Shown: piece after piece, positions 36,761-49,934 of the stretch
How the letters are laid out: each line of letters opens with the position of its first letter
How positions within the stretch are numbered: the stretch's first letter is position 1
NCBI GenBank assembly: GCA_026929865.2
Contig: CM049414.1
Coordinates: forward strand, 21,283,501-21,347,500
DNA: 64,000 nucleotides
Origin: Hyperoplus lanceolatus
Lineage: Eukaryota > Chordata > Actinopteri > Uranoscopiformes > Ammodytidae
Direction: 5' to 3'
The notes under the pieces: generated by a model
What the model was told of the DNA's origin: nothing
Seen by the model: only the letters and a program-made list of their open reading frames with translations
Databases searched by the model: none
Position numbers and translations under genes: made by a program

Positions 36761-39235
36761 TGTCTTGCCATAAATGTATAGGGACAAAAAAGCACTATTA
36801 GTCATTCTGTAATGTAGTTAAGTGCACCGTAACATACAACAGACATACTCCATATGAATCCATTACAGGCTAACTTTATGAGAAGGACATTTGTGCAGTA
36901 AAACAAGGCAGCTTTTTTAGATAGCAGCTTGTAAACAGCTGTCAGACAAAATGTACGAGAGGTAAACACACAATTTGTCCAACTGTAATGTAGTGAAATG
37001 CACATACTGTACATAAAACAGACATATTCTGGCACCAGATACAAGTAATGCCTCTGGAGCCCCTCTTGGCTTTGATGATTTCCTTACAACAGAGAGACAG
37101 TTATAATGCTCAAATGTTGCATTACGAAAGCTTGAAAATAGCTGAGAAGCTGTTGTTGGTCATATGCAGAGTGTTGACTGGATACATTATCAGCCAGTTT
37201 TTATGTGTGGTAAATGATGGTTTGCTTCATCATTAAAGACAATTAAATAATACAAGTAACCACCATATTACTGCTTTGTTGACTGCAGTAGATTTTGTTA
37301 TAAAGCCGTATCAATTGCTTGTGTGGTTAGTTTCAAGCATGGGAAGTCAGATTGTATACAGCCAAGATAAACATATTAGTAATATGTGCAACTGCGCTAT
37401 CCGTCTAGGTTGTATAATCAAAAATCAGAATGAGTTTTTTTTTAGGCTCTGATTTCACAAAACAACACGCCAAGACCCCCAAAATGCAATCACACATAGT
37501 GCAGACTCAGCATGCTTCAACAGGGTTTAACACCTTGGTTCATGTTGTTTTTCCAATGATAGTGATCACCGGGATACAACAGAGAATCCACTTGAAGGGC
37601 TCAGCGATTCATCCCTAGAATCACATCAGAATACAACATTTCTATATCACCCAAGCAATAAAGTGAGTGAGATTGTCATCCATAATACAAGATGACCATA
37701 ATTACAATATGTGTCAAAGCCTAAAGCTTAGACAAAGTCCGGTCCCTCATTTGCTTTTATTTATTTCCTTATAATATTTGAGATCTCTTAATTAAGTGTA
37801 GCAAGAAGAATGATACCAGGTCAAATAACTTTCATCTTAAACTGATTTGAATAGGATGTAAAGGCTGTCCAACTTATTTGCATGAAGCTATTATAGCTAT
37901 ACATTAAACATCTATAGAGACATCAGATATTTCTGGGTAATAAGCATAAAGTGGGTTTGCATTGTTAAGCTGCAATCTTCAAACTGTACAGCAACACTGT
38001 ATAAACATTACTGTGACGTTTAATGGTGTAAGTAATGGTCCTCGTAAAGGGCATTGCTGGTACACAATTCATACTGACCAGGTGATGTGAGCATGCCTGT
38101 ATTCAAACTGGATTTATTAGGTTGGACAGCTCAGAGCTGCAGCAAAGGTTTTAGGAATAGCAGCTAACCCAAGCCACGTACATCACATCAAGTCTGTAAG
38201 AAGTTTTTAATGAAAGTGTTTGAATATTTCATATCCTACACTGTACAAGGCTTATCAGAGAAGCACTTGTCTTTCATTTCAGAGTTTCCAAGTGAAGCCT
38301 AATGGGTTTTATTGCAGTCAGACCATTATCTGACCCCATTACATTAAGTGAAAGGCGGAGGAATGCTGCCTACGCTGTATTCACAGGTACACAACACATG
38401 TAACATGAGTAGGAGAGTGTTGACTGCAGAGAACATACAGTTACAAAACAACATACAATATGCTGAATGGAGTCCACACAGTAATAATGACGTTTACAGA
38501 GTAATTCCAGATAAAGTGGAGAAGGGACTCATGCATTCATTCAGTGTGTGAAAGGACAAAAAAAACTTCCATAGCACCAACCAGACTGAATATAAAACAA
38601 ACCAAAGTATCAAATGAACTCTGATTTGGACTTTCAAAAAGACTGTAATGCTCCTAAATGTTAAATCCCATTTCACAGATACAGACAGATGTAGCACACT
38701 CATGATGAGCCCGCCCCAATCCTATTGGTTCATACTGAAAGCAGATATTTTAGTAATAACCTTAAAATAACTGAGAACTCTACTTTTTTTTAGCAAAGAT
38801 TACCCATACAGAAAAATATAGTGCATTATGTGTCACTTGTTGTTAATAAGATCAGTTAATCATTTGTATGGGATTCACTGAGAATATAGAGTATTACATA
38901 TAGATGTATGCCTTAACTGGAACTTAATGAAGGTTGTAAAGCTAAATAAGAATATATTTTAGTGCAGATAACATAAAGACAGAGTTCAATGACCTATCCC
39001 AGTCAACTGAGGACTCTAATGCATCACTTATCCCACAGAGTTGCTCTTTTTTTCTCATATGAGCTTCCAACTGGGGTGTTAGGCCTCTTGAACTGTTAAT
39101 AATTTCCCTTGCAAGTGTTATCAATTTCCCATTACCTTTCCGAATTTCATCATATTTATTTGACATGGGGAGAGAGGGGAAGGACATGCAGTGATTCCAT
39201 GTGTCTTTATATCGTAGTTACTTGCCAACAAATGT
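36761..39235. other. spacer
   Basis: AT-rich, no gene or bounded repeat supported beyond the local duplicates noted near 36810-37030. Confidence 0.4.
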
Positions 39236-39603
39236 TTAAAGCTATAGTGAGTAACTTTTTCGAAATAAATGTTGGTATCATTCAAGCCATCGGCAAACGA
39301 GTTGATGCAAAGTTGATTTAGCCTATTAGCACCACCAAACTCTCTCTAAATTTCTCAGTATAGCATCGTTAACAAACTGGTGTCGCCCCTCAAACACTGG
39401 CGCAGGAGCTCAGAAAAATCCCAAGAAGCGCCCAAGAAATGCTTGAGTTGTTCATTCTACTGCTAAGACAATACCTGGACGTACAGCAGAAGGAATAAAA
39501 TCCATGAACGAAGGGCTTACCTCATGTAGATACGTCGACAGTGTTGTTGTAATTACTCAGAATTCCTCATGGGGGCAACAGAAGTTACACACTTTAGCTT
39601 TAA
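39236..39603. mobile_element. MITE with TTAAAGCTA ends
   Basis: 368 bp. Left end TTAAAGCTATAGTGAGTAAC; right end is the imperfect complement, finishing GTTACACACTTTAGCTTTAA. No coding sequence; TTAA at both borders fits TTAA-type insertion. Confidence 0.8.
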
Positions 39604-41036
39604 CATTCACAACATAATTTCCAATTTGGCAACACTAATCAAATTGCATGAAAGTGTGTGGGGAAATAAGATGCCCTTTAATAAATATTCCAATTTAGGG
39701 TAACAGCAGTAAAATATATTTCTCCATAGACAGTTACATAACAATTATTTACTCCGAAGTTAAAAGACGAGAACATTGTTCCACTGTTCACTTCTCTCAT
39801 TCATTTTCTGCTATTTGTTCATGTGTTTAGAGCAGCTTTTATTTCTTTATATTTAAGTTCAGTTCTCACCAGACCCATCCATGACATATTGAATAATGTA
39901 TAGCCTACTGTTTGATGTATGGAGCATTTGGTCTTCAAACCGAAACCATAGAAATCGTTCCCCTCAGATGTTTGATGGAGGATATAGATGCTTTAGGCAG
40001 CCGTGTGTTTGTGTTATATGGTTCAAGCCCTCATTGCCAAACAAAATGTGTCTCCCTCTGCGTTAGATTTCCATGGAAGGCTATTGACTGGTCCTCCTAA
40101 ACCCAATCCTTCCTTAAAAGAATTTCCTCTCTTTGACGCACAATACCCCGTCTAAATACATTTTTACCCTCTTGTGAGATAATGCACCTTTTAAACCTCA
40201 TATAGGCTTTTAATCTAAATCAGTTTCTGTTTTAACCTGGTAATCCTGCGCTGGGTGTCTCATGGATTTATTGATCCCTTACCTCTTTGCAAGCTACTCG
40301 GTTCAGCGCCCTAAAAACGTACGCAAAGTTCAAAACAATTACAAACTACATTATTATTGAGCGCTCGCTAAACCCTGTTCCATCCTTTTTCATTGCTGCC
40401 TATTCCACTCTCGAGCAGGCGGTTTTGAAACATGGTAACATTTGAAACATTTGGTCCTTGATTAGCTAATCAAGCCACTTCAGTTTCAGTCAGTTTCACT
40501 GTCTAGCTGATTTTTTGATTGCTTCGAGCTGACTTAAATGAAAAAAAAAAGAAGAAAATGTTCTTGGGTATGCTGTTGGAGGCCACACACATTGATGCCT
40601 ATAGGCTATGATGCTGTGTTGTAACACTAAGACAGTGTTAGTCATAGTTTTACAAGTACAATAAGGTAAAAACGTTAGATCACAGTGGGCTTGCAGAATG
40701 AAAACGGACATTAATGTAACACAATCTGGGGTCCTTTTGTATGGGTTCATGGAGTAGGCTATAAACTCTACCCCCAACATCAAACTAACAGGTAAAAGAG
40801 AGTCATAGGGCTAACGTTAAGCTACACTCGGATAGCATATAGGACCAGCTTTTACTCAGTGACAAAACACTGATATTTATTTTGTGAATGGTACTTATGT
40901 AATAAATACCGTAGCCTCACAAAATGCAGTCGGTTGATGTGCTCCTTGGGGGGAAAATTACTTGTTACTACAGTAGGGAGGAAGCTAATTAGCTGGACAT
41001 GCTAACATTGGCTGCTCACTTTAGAGGAGAAACACT
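39604..41036. other. spacer
   Basis: No feature supported. Confidence 0.4.
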
Positions 41037-41624
41037 AGCTGGATCTCAATTCAGGGGTCGCCGCCTACATAGGCTGCATTTGAAGACCGATTGCGTCATA
41101 GCGGCGCGCAAAGGCTTGTTCCATTTGCAAAGATTTGCAAGGCTCCTTCATATGCGGCCGAGAAATGCAGCCTTCGTTTCACGGTTTTGAAGGCTGCAAC
41201 AGATGGATCCTTCGCGGCCCAACATATCCCAAGATTCATGGCGGTTTTTTCAGAGATGGCATAAAATAAAATAAAAAATAACAAAACAGCAACGTGTTGC
41301 TCCATCTTCTTAACTTTTATCTTCCTTTCTTTTTTTCTTGTACTTTTTCTTTTCGTCTGGTAGGCAACTTATTTTTCTTTTTTCCTCCGTTGACAAGGCT
41401 GTCTCCGTTGGCAGCAATCAGGGTTGCTAGGCAGCACAAGAGCGGTGAGTCGTCACGCAAGGTAAAGGCTTGTTATGCAAACCGGAAGTGCTCGTAAACG
41501 GAGACCTGCGGAGACCGTCTCGTTTAACAACACTCGTTCGGCCTTCGAAACGGCCTACGAATCGGCCTTCACAGGCTATCCTTCATAGACCGCGTAGACG
41601 CGGCCTCTGTAATGGGATATAGCT
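41037..41624. mobile_element. non-autonomous DNA element, AGCT(G/A)TATC ends
   Basis: Left end AGCTGGATCTCAATTCAGGG; complement of the right end AGCTATATCCCATTACAGAG; imperfect pairing continues for about 50 bp. The interior is rich in GGCCTTCGAA-like strings that pair with the left half. The middle (41205-41415) reappears inverted at 51659-51857. Confidence 0.7.
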
Positions 41625-41771
41625 ACAGAGTTGTATCTAGCCTATTCCTTGCCCTGTTGCCAGAAGCCAAACAAGAGCACCATTATTTTTAAATGTGACA
41701 TGAAACCCAAAGCTGCTGTGCTTAACTACGGTTGCTAAGCCATGCTTGACCAATACTATTTGGGGATGAGC
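41625..41771. other. spacer between two elements
   Basis: Nothing recognised. Confidence 0.4.
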
Positions 41772-41994
41772 TTAAAGGCCTACTTCACCGGTTGGAATAT
41801 GAAGGTGTATTGAACTCTTTCTGTGATGTCACAGAAAGAGAAATGTAGGGTTAGACAGTGAGACCATAAAACACTCTTTCTGCCTTTTCTCAGGCTAGCA
41901 TGATCCGATTGCAATTTTCTTTGCACATTTATACTTCATAGGATCTCCGAGTTCAATACACCTTCATATTCCAACCGGTGAAGTAGGCCTTTAA
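41772..41994. mobile_element. 223-bp MITE with perfect 46-bp TIRs
   Basis: Positions 41772-41817 are the exact reverse complement of 41949-41994 (begins TTAAAGGCCTACTTCACCGG). Borders contain TTAA. Just inside the left arm is another palindrome, CTTTCTGTGATGTCACAGAAAG-like (41817-41838). No divergence between arms suggests a young copy or arm conversion. Confidence 0.93.
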
Positions 41995-43054
41995 TATACA
42001 CATACATTACCCTTTGTGTGATCTTAAAAATAATTTCTTATGACCAGTAGTTGTGTGTTCCATTGTACAGGTAGGCCTATATAAGGAAGACAGACCAATT
42101 TTCTCATTCAGATTGAAGTGGTGTGTTTCGGAAACCAGAATCAGACACGAAATGTATGCCTAATGAAGCAGGCCATACTGAGTCAACCCTTTTCAACGAA
42201 GACACATTTGCATATAGAACATATCCCCGTAGTCCATAACAGATGAAATAAGTGCTTGGATTGAAAAAGAAAATCCCTGGCTGGCAGAACAAGAAAAACA
42301 ACATTTATGTCTGCACCCAAAACCGAACTTCACCCTGAGTTTTTTTTCGTGATATGATATTTGAAAGACAATCTTACTTCTTGAGAAGGAGATCATTTTG
42401 GTTTTGTAGACATTTAAGTAGCTAAAAGCAGAGTGTGTTCCACTACATTGGTCTCTTGTTTTGCAGAAGCAGGAGGCCAATTACGTCACAATATTCTGAG
42501 GTGGAAAAATAAAAACGCAATAGAGATTAATGTGTATAATTTAAGCAAGCAATGATCTGACATTTGAAACTGTCTTGAAAGCCGTAATATTTTGCCCGAC
42601 TTAATATGAATAAGTCGGTAGTAAGGTGTGTTGCCTAAAATGAGTTGTCTGACTGTCCCTCCTCGGTCATAATTAAACCAAGTCGGCTTATTGGTTCGGA
42701 GTGCATAGCCTATATAGTTTTGCGGGCGAGTTGGCAAGTTGAAGAGGGAACTGTCTCCCCCAGATAACTCAGCAAGAGAGCAACAGGAGTGATCAAAAAC
42801 CCAAGTTAATCACATCAGTAAACACTGAAAGTCGCTGGTTAGAGGGAGGGAGAGAGCTGCAGGCTGTATCTGACATGCTCTCCTGCTGTGTGACTGCTTG
42901 ACTCTGATTTAACACACAGAATGGTCTGGCACTAAGTGATGCATAAACTTGTGTGCTGGTTGCCATTTAGCGAACTGTGGAAGATTGACTCGCATGCAGA
43001 GCTGATCATATTAAAAATGTCTCAGACTAATATCCACCGGCGAGAATGCAGGCA
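41995..43054. other. spacer
   Basis: No gene or bounded repeat supported. Confidence 0.4.
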
Positions 43055-43165
43055 AAAACACTGTTTATTCAAGAACTGGTCAATTTTGCTTCCGTAACAT
43101 GTCTTCTTTCATACTTGTGTAAAAAAAAATGGTCCAAAATGTACATTTAGGTGTTTCTTTTACTA
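43055..43165 (-). repeat. interspersed repeat (ACATGTTACGGAAGC family), copy 2
   Basis: Minus-strand counterpart of 36650-36760: AAACACCTAAATGTACAT ... TATGAAAGAAGACATGTTAC ... AATTGACCAGTTCTTG. Confidence 0.65.
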
Positions 43166-43533
43166 AACCTGGTCTGTTTGCATCTGTATAGTATGTCTCC
43201 TATACAACCATCTTTAACGGCTATTATTATCTCATAATTACTGTCACACATTCTAGTTTTCAGCATGTATACCGTTCCTTTGTAAGGGGGGTCTTGATCA
43301 ATAAGATGAATCGCTTCAAGTGTCTGCCACATAAATCTGCTGAAAGCAAATACACAATGTCCTTTTCTGTGCATGGGCAACAGTGGGAAAAAAAGGCAAT
43401 TATGGCAAATGCCTCGTAGCAAGTATACAAGTATATATACAACAAGTATGCATTTAAGTATACAGTTATCTAAGTCAGAGGAAGAAATATTTATGAACGC
43501 ACATGATAGAAAAGGTTGGGAACAGTAACAGTA
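43166..43533. other. spacer
   Basis: Nothing recognised. Confidence 0.4.
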
Positions 43534-44795
43534 TTGTGAGGACAGAATCTTTTGGCTCCCTGAGAATGGTTACTGATTCAGGTGTGTGTTGCACTGATTG
43601 GCTGATTGAACCCAGGTGTGAGGAGTTTATACATGTCCTGAGACCCCAGTGCTCTGTGCTGCTCATTGTCTCGCCCTCTGAGATTGTGAGTGGGGGCCTC
43701 TCCGAATAGTCTTTTTTGCATAGGAAATTTCCTTTCCTATCGAGATGAACCGGAAGTACTCAGTGGATAAGTGATTTGAATTCTCAAAATGCTTAGGAAA
43801 GGCACAGGAAAGGAGCCTCGATTCATCCTTTAACCCTCCTTTAGCATAGGTTACTCCAGACCAACCTATGCGAAAGGAAAGGAGATAGTGGTATCCCATA
43901 ATCCTTTACGGCGGCAATATTTAAAGCAACAGGCCACCGATGGAGTTTACCGACTCCACACGAATACAAACGAGAGGTAAAACAGAAGAGAGAGGAGAGG
44001 AGAAGAGAGGAAGATTTAACTCGGCTAAAACAAAATACCCCTCCCTCCCCACACTAAAGATAATAAAGAACTCATAAAAGACCAACATAATAGTTATTTT
44101 CGTAGCACATAATTTACACCATAAGAAAATAAAATACCAACTTCACATTTAATGAAGTTACTGGGGGCAGTTCATTTCAACAACATAAGTGTAGCCTATT
44201 TTTATTCCACATGTGAATTGGGATTCAAGTGGCCTTAAATATTCCCATTGGCCGGGTCAGATCTAAGTGATTCTCACTCTGTTGGCGACAACCTGATTAA
44301 AATCAATATGAAAATAACGCATGGATCAAACGAGCGCTTGTTGTAGTCCATTTTCAGAGAATAGTGTAGTTTCACGCTAGTGACTCACGTCAGCAATACT
44401 CGCCGTCGCGCAATGACGTCGGTTAGGAAAAGTGGAGTCGAATTCATTTGAAACAGTGCTGTCTTTTCCTATGTTCGATAGGAAGCACCTTTCATCTCTC
44501 CTTAACCCTGATGACGTTTAGGGGTTAAGGTATTGGAAAGGAGGCTTATAGGTTAGGAGATTGGACTATTCGGAGAGGCCCATGGTCTCTCTGAGTGTTC
44601 TCAGGGTGTAGTGTTCCATAACTGTTTTGTTATTTGTGTGTTTTCAGCTGCTTGGCAGCAGTGGTTAAATTGGTCTTTTGTGTGTTTTCTTAAAGGAAGC
44701 CTGTGTGGCCCTTTACAGTTCTGTTGTGTTTTTTGTTTTCTCCCCTTCCCCATCATTGCAATAGCGGTTTAGTGCTTATCCCTCCGGGGATAACT
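43534..44795 (+). mobile_element. LTR-like repeat, copy 2, split by a DNA element
   Basis: Outer parts (43534-43693 and 44583-44795) match the uninterrupted copy at 9718-10141 in order, from TTGTGAGGACAGAATC to CCCTCCGGGGATAACT. The interruption is the element at 43694-44582. Confidence 0.75.
43694..44582. mobile_element. 0.9 kb DNA element with GGGCCTCTCCGAATAGTC ends
   Basis: Terminal inverted repeats GGGCCTCTCCGAATAGTC and exact complement GACTATTCGGAGAGGCCC (18 bp). Subterminal motifs (TCCTATCGA, GGAAAGG) also pair. No transposase frame. I cannot settle the target duplication: flanks are GTGG and ATGG. Confidence 0.85.
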
Positions 44796-44856
44796 TTAAG
44801 ACACCCCTGGGTCTGCACCTGTGTCCCCCCCTTTCCTCACATGTATGAAACGTTTT

Positions 44857-45243
44857 CCCTGCGTTACGAATCGCATACTTTCTACTATTTAGTATAGTGT
44901 AGAAAAAAGATTTAGGATTGTGGCCACATTTAGGATGGTTAGAAAGACCCGGATGACTACTACATCCGGCCAAGATTTTTAGTGTTGAAAACAGCATCCT
45001 ATTTGGGCGATTCTGACCCATAATAAAGTGCAAACCTGAAGACGGCGCCTCCATATGAAAACAAACGGGGATGCGACGGATACAAAAGCAAGAGTCAAGA
45101 TCAAGGCGCAATGTTATGATGAAATAAATAAGTAAAACGATGTCCCAATAGTATGCCTAACGCATCCTAACTAGATTATTTTTATCGTCGGATGTAGTAA
45201 GTAGAATAGAAAAAAGAAAGAGTATGGGATTCGGAATGCAGGG
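44857..45243. mobile_element. MITE (GGTTGCGTTCCGAATCGC family), diverged copy 3
   Basis: Inverted ends CCCTGCGTTACGAATCGCAT and complement (TTCGGAATGCAGGG). Internally aligns with the copies at 25233 and 46326 but is 21 bp shorter and more diverged. Confidence 0.85.
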
Positions 45244-46325
45244 ATTTTGTCTCTGAGTGCCTGTGAGAAGAGCTTGTGTGGAATGGAGGGAACCGTTCAG
45301 ACAGGGAATTTCAAACAATTGGGGATCAATTCCATTTATGGAAGACAGTGGAGCACTACGAGGTCTGATTAGAAGGGTCAGAGAGTGCCATGTGGTCTAC
45401 AATGATCATTGCTGTTTTTGTCTGGTGGGACATTGATCAGTTAATTTATGAGACAATGAACCAAATACATAATTTGATGAATTAAACAACAAAATGTGTG
45501 TTTGTCTTGGGCTCAATTTAGCCCTAGAGGCATTGGATTTCACCGCTCATACTCCTTCATATTATGTATGCACCCTTAATTCTACGAGACATAATAAGTA
45601 TATTGTTTTCAGCTTGCTCTGATGGTCCAAGGTGGCCAAAATTTCTTTTTTTTGTTTCGTTTGACAATTCTGCAAATTTAACCATTGGGTACAATGGGGG
45701 ACACATTGTCATGTTGCCTTTTTATTTTGCTTTTCTGCCTGATTTTCAGATAACGCTTGTGTATCAAACCATTGTTTTTTGCCCTCTTGTGAGCTGTGTT
45801 AACAATCCAACACTGAAATATCATCATCTTTGTCAAAAGCTGCCTATTTAGAATCCGGCAGACACAGAGCGACATTGGTATTCATTTGGAATACTGTTGC
45901 TGTCCACCTTACACATTTAAGACTAGCATGTGTCACTCATTTAGTTATATTTTTTTGTCTGCAGTAACTCGGACAGAAAATAGCCAGGTCTGCTGTATAC
46001 TCCACTATGTGTGCCGGCTGAGAGACACAATAAAGCCTCACCAAACTGAAGCGAAAAGCTGATTTAGAGGATAATTATTTGAGGGTTTGTCACTTTAAAT
46101 CTAATCAAATATTTTGTTGTTGATGTAGCCCACTATCACAAATAGCCATCTTCCTCAGCGGGCTTCAAAGTCTGTACACAATGCAACACCCTCTGACCCT
46201 CTAGTAAAAGGAAACTATTTCCAGAACAATTGCTATTGTTGTGATCAATTGTTGGTACAAACATTAGTTGGCCACTTTGAGCTGTATTTGCCCTACAAAA
46301 ATATCACCTTGTGATGACGGTCTTG
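45244..46325. other. spacer
   Basis: No feature supported. Confidence 0.4.
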
Positions 46326-46733
46326 GGTTGCGTTCCGAATCGCATACTTTCTACTATATAGTATGTAGAAAAAAGATTTAGGATGTCCCGATTCTTGTGG
46401 CCAGATTTAGGATGGTTAGAAGTACCCGGATGTCCTACTTCATGCGGCCAAGATTGTTAGTGTTGAAAACTGCATCCTATTTGGGCGATTCTGACCCACA
46501 ATCCATTGCGCACGTGAAGTGACGTCACATCAACGAAGCCTCCATATGAAAACAAACAGGGATGCGACGGATATAAAAGCAAGAGGCAAGATCAAGGCGC
46601 AACGTTATGATGAAATAAGAGAGTAAAGTATGTCCCAATAGTATGCCTACTGCATCCTAACTAGATTATTTTTATCGTCGGATGTAGTATGTAGAATAGA
46701 AAAAAGAAAGAGTATGCGATTCGTAACGCAACC
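46326..46733. mobile_element. MITE (GGTTGCGTTCCGAATCGC family), copy 2
   Basis: 408 bp, same length as the copy at 25233-25640 and nearly identical to it. Inverted ends GGTTGCGTTCCGAATCGCAT and complement. Flanking triplets TTG and ATG do not match perfectly. Confidence 0.9.
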
Positions 46734-48444
46734 ATGGATGTGGCATCACAGATGGGTGTTCTGTTGCCATAGATACCAGTTCTCAGGAAAGGAACGTAGG
46801 TGCCTTATTACGTTTCTGGCAGATCTGCCCCATGCTTCTGAATCATTGTGAAAGCGAGGGATTTTTATTGGTATTTGGATTTACATATGTAAACTGTTTG
46901 GATTTTGCACAGAGAATGCTAATGCCTGGGCTCTTGTGTTTGCCAAGTCTCTATGGGAATTTTGTTTGTGTTGAACAGTTCTACAGCAAATGATTTATGT
47001 GCTGACAAACTATAAAGGAAGTGGTGTTCAGATTTTGGAAGAGTGTGTAGTGTGCATGTGACTATTCAGGCCGGACGCTTCAGTATGTATGTCTTTGTTT
47101 TTAAAGCCATTCCTGCAACCACTTCAAAATGTACAAGTTAATTCCATGGTCTTCCTTGATGTATTAGTTGTCTGTACTTGTACGAACATTAATAAGTAAA
47201 TAAACGGGGCTTGTATGGCGATAGTTCAGCAGTGAATGAACAGTTTGAGTCGGCAACAGACTGGACTTTTAAACATCGCTTAGTCACTCACTATTAACAT
47301 GAACTGAATGAGACAATTCCAATCAGCAAGGTGATTCATAATTTCACTTCTGAGGTGGAGACAGAATCCAGAGTAGCATTTGTGTCTGTGCAGGATTCTA
47401 CCACCATTTGCTGCCGTGAGGGTTAGTATTAACTGATAATCTCCTTGTTAAATTGAATTAATTAATTTAATTTGTTTATTTCACTGGAACAAGGTATGGG
47501 AAATAAAAGTGCTTCAAAGTTTGGTCTTAAAGTCTTAAACTGATTAATTAATTAATTAATAAATTAATTAGTGTTAATTCTTTATCTTCCGCATATTCCA
47601 ATCACTGCAGTTAATGAATTAAGGCGAGACACTGCAGGTTAATAGGGTACATTTTTAAACTAATAGATATGCAAATTTGGCAATGGATAATGAGTTCTGT
47701 TAGAAAAAATAAACTCTAATTTGTGATATTATGCCCCCCCCCCATTAATATGCATTTACCAAGATATAATCAATTTAAACAAGTTGTTTATTCTTTACAT
47801 TTGACTTTAATAAATGTTCTCACTCAACACTTCTTGGTGCTGGGGAAACGAAGAGGTGAAACAGCTATAAAACTTAACCTGATTCTCCCATAGATAGCAA
47901 CATTCCTGAGGCCTGCTAAGACAAAAGCCTTGCTGGTCAAGCAAGTTGTAAACACTCTTATCAGGCTGGGAAGCTTAGCCCGGTCAGTAAAGTTCAGCAG
48001 AGGACGTCCAGAGATGTGGAAGAGGATGATCCCAGAAACCAGATGACAGCAATAAAAACCAATCATTGTCCTTTGTTTAGGGAGGCTAAAAAGCCTGGCT
48101 GTAGAGAAGGGGTTCACTTTTTTAACCTTTCCTGTCCCGAGAGGCTGCATAACCTGTTCTGTGATATCAGTTCATTAAACCTCCTCTGATAACTTGGAAA
48201 CTTTTCTCCATTTCATTCTTTATTTTTGCCTCCCATATTTCCATTAAACGAACACATATTTTAACATCCTGTTAGTTCTGCATACATTTGAATCTCTTTA
48301 AAAAACAAATGTCTAGAGGTTGGATAAAGCCAAAGTTAAAATCTTAATTTTTTACAACATATTAGTGTTGTAGGAATGTTTTACAGAACAGATTTTGGAT
48401 ACAGCCTTTTTTCCTTTTATAAATCAAAAATAATAATAATCTAT
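46734..48444. other. spacer
   Basis: A (TTAA)-rich simple run lies at 47541-47570 and a C9 run at about 47734. No gene. A 108-codon minus frame at 47824-48150 is unsupported. Confidence 0.4.
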
Positions 48445-48543
48445 AATTGACCTTCGGAATAGTTCTATGACGGAAGACATCTTTTGGAAGCAAAACAGAC
48501 CAAATTCTCTAAATTGACCAGTGCTTATATTTTTGCCTACAGC
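48445..48543 (+). repeat. interspersed repeat (ACATGTTACGGAAGC family), copy 3, truncated
   Basis: ATGACGGAAGACATC ... GAAGCAAAACAGACC ... TTGACCAGTGCTTATATTTT follows the 36650 copy. Its right part is displaced by the hAT element that starts at 48544. Confidence 0.55.
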
Positions 48544-49445
48544 AGGGGTTTTCAAACTGTGGGGCGGGGGCGCAGAGTTGTGGCGGGGGGGGGGGGGGAT
48601 GAATATGTGAAAAAACTAAATTAAACATTTTCTTTAGATAATAATAGATAATCCGAGGTTAACTGATCACGTCACATTCACGTCCATGCACAGTATGTAT
48701 TGAGTTTATTTTAAAACATTTGGAAATGGGGCTGCCCTCAGTTTCCCATGCACTGTGTATAGTCTATAGCCTATTTCAGCCTTGTCTGTGGAAATAAAGA
48801 TAGCTGGACAAGAGTTCTTCTGTTTCGTTCCTCTCACTGCATTTAAATGCATTCACTATATTACAGAGAAATATGTCTCGTTAAAGAAAAAGAGCTCCAA
48901 GCCCAACCCAGAGGACCCTGCATAATATTTTATTTTAAATAAATATTTTTATGGAAAATCCATGTGTCTTTCTTCAATAGCTTCTAATTCATCCGACCCA
49001 GTGTCTTCAAAACATTTGTTCACACAGCTGGCTACTACTTTCACCCAGCAGGACATTGGAGGCACTAGTGAAAAAACACTGGGTGGGTGAATGACATTTG
49101 ATAATAGTCTATAATTTGGGCAAGTCTTTCTGCCTCTCTCTCTCACTCCATTGCACACTCAGTCACTACTATCCATGCTTAAAGGAAGCAGGATTAAACC
49201 ACTGGATAAAGATTTTCAAATGTATTTTCAAAAAAGCAAAACAAAAACATACTTTGATAAAGATGTTAAAATGTTTAAAGAAATGTGTTTAAAAACGCAC
49301 AAAGATGTTTAGAATGTTCAAAATGTGTAAAATAATGATAAGATCTTTTAAAACACACAGGGATTTTGAATTTTTTTTAGTGGGGCTCCGCTGAAATTTG
49401 TTCTCTGAGGGGGGGCTCACTCTCTCACACTTTGAAAACCCCTTT
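48544..49445. mobile_element. hAT-family non-autonomous element, exact 8-bp TSD
   Basis: Ends CAGGGGTTTTCAAACTGTG-like (left) and the complement CACTTTGAAAACCCCTT (right), the typical hAT/Charlie-type terminus. Flanked by the perfect 8-bp direct repeat CCTACAGC (48536-48543 and 49446-49453). 902 bp with a G-run near 48585-48598; no transposase frame. Confidence 0.9.
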
Positions 49446-49934
49446 CCTACAGCATCTCACCTTAAATTTAGTGCTTAAGTTAAAAAAATGCAGAGAAATA
49501 AATCAGACCGGGAGGAGACATGGCCTTAAAATGACTTCTTCCATTAAGGGCAGCTGTAGATCTCTCTGCAGGCTTACTAACTGGACTGTGGGCTGTTTCA
49601 AGCGGGGGAGGTTCCACTTCCTCTTGACTTCCACTCTCCCTCTGCTGAGGTGCCCCAGTACAGAGCAAGGAACTCAACCACTTACTGTTCAACTTCTGAC
49701 CTGGCACTTTTGTCTTGAAAACGATTCCTTTTCTTACAGGGGTCATGCTTCTCAGACTTGTCTCATGACAGTTTCTGCCTCATTTCACGTGCTTCTCTTA
49801 ACAACACTACTATATAAGTTTGATTCTCACTATAACTAAGACAAGAATAAGATCAGGGACGTACAAAGATGAGATCTCCCCCTGTTACTTATAGAATAAC
49901 ACTAAAAACGACCAACTTAACCACTGCTGCCCCT
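49446..49934. other. spacer
   Basis: Overlapping frames on both strands (49432-49839 and 49480-49746) are not supported by any motif or splice site. Nothing else seen. Confidence 0.4.

Noticed and set aside
49432-49839. 135-codon frame after the hAT element
   Set aside because: Starts inside the hAT end and target duplication; no recognised domain.
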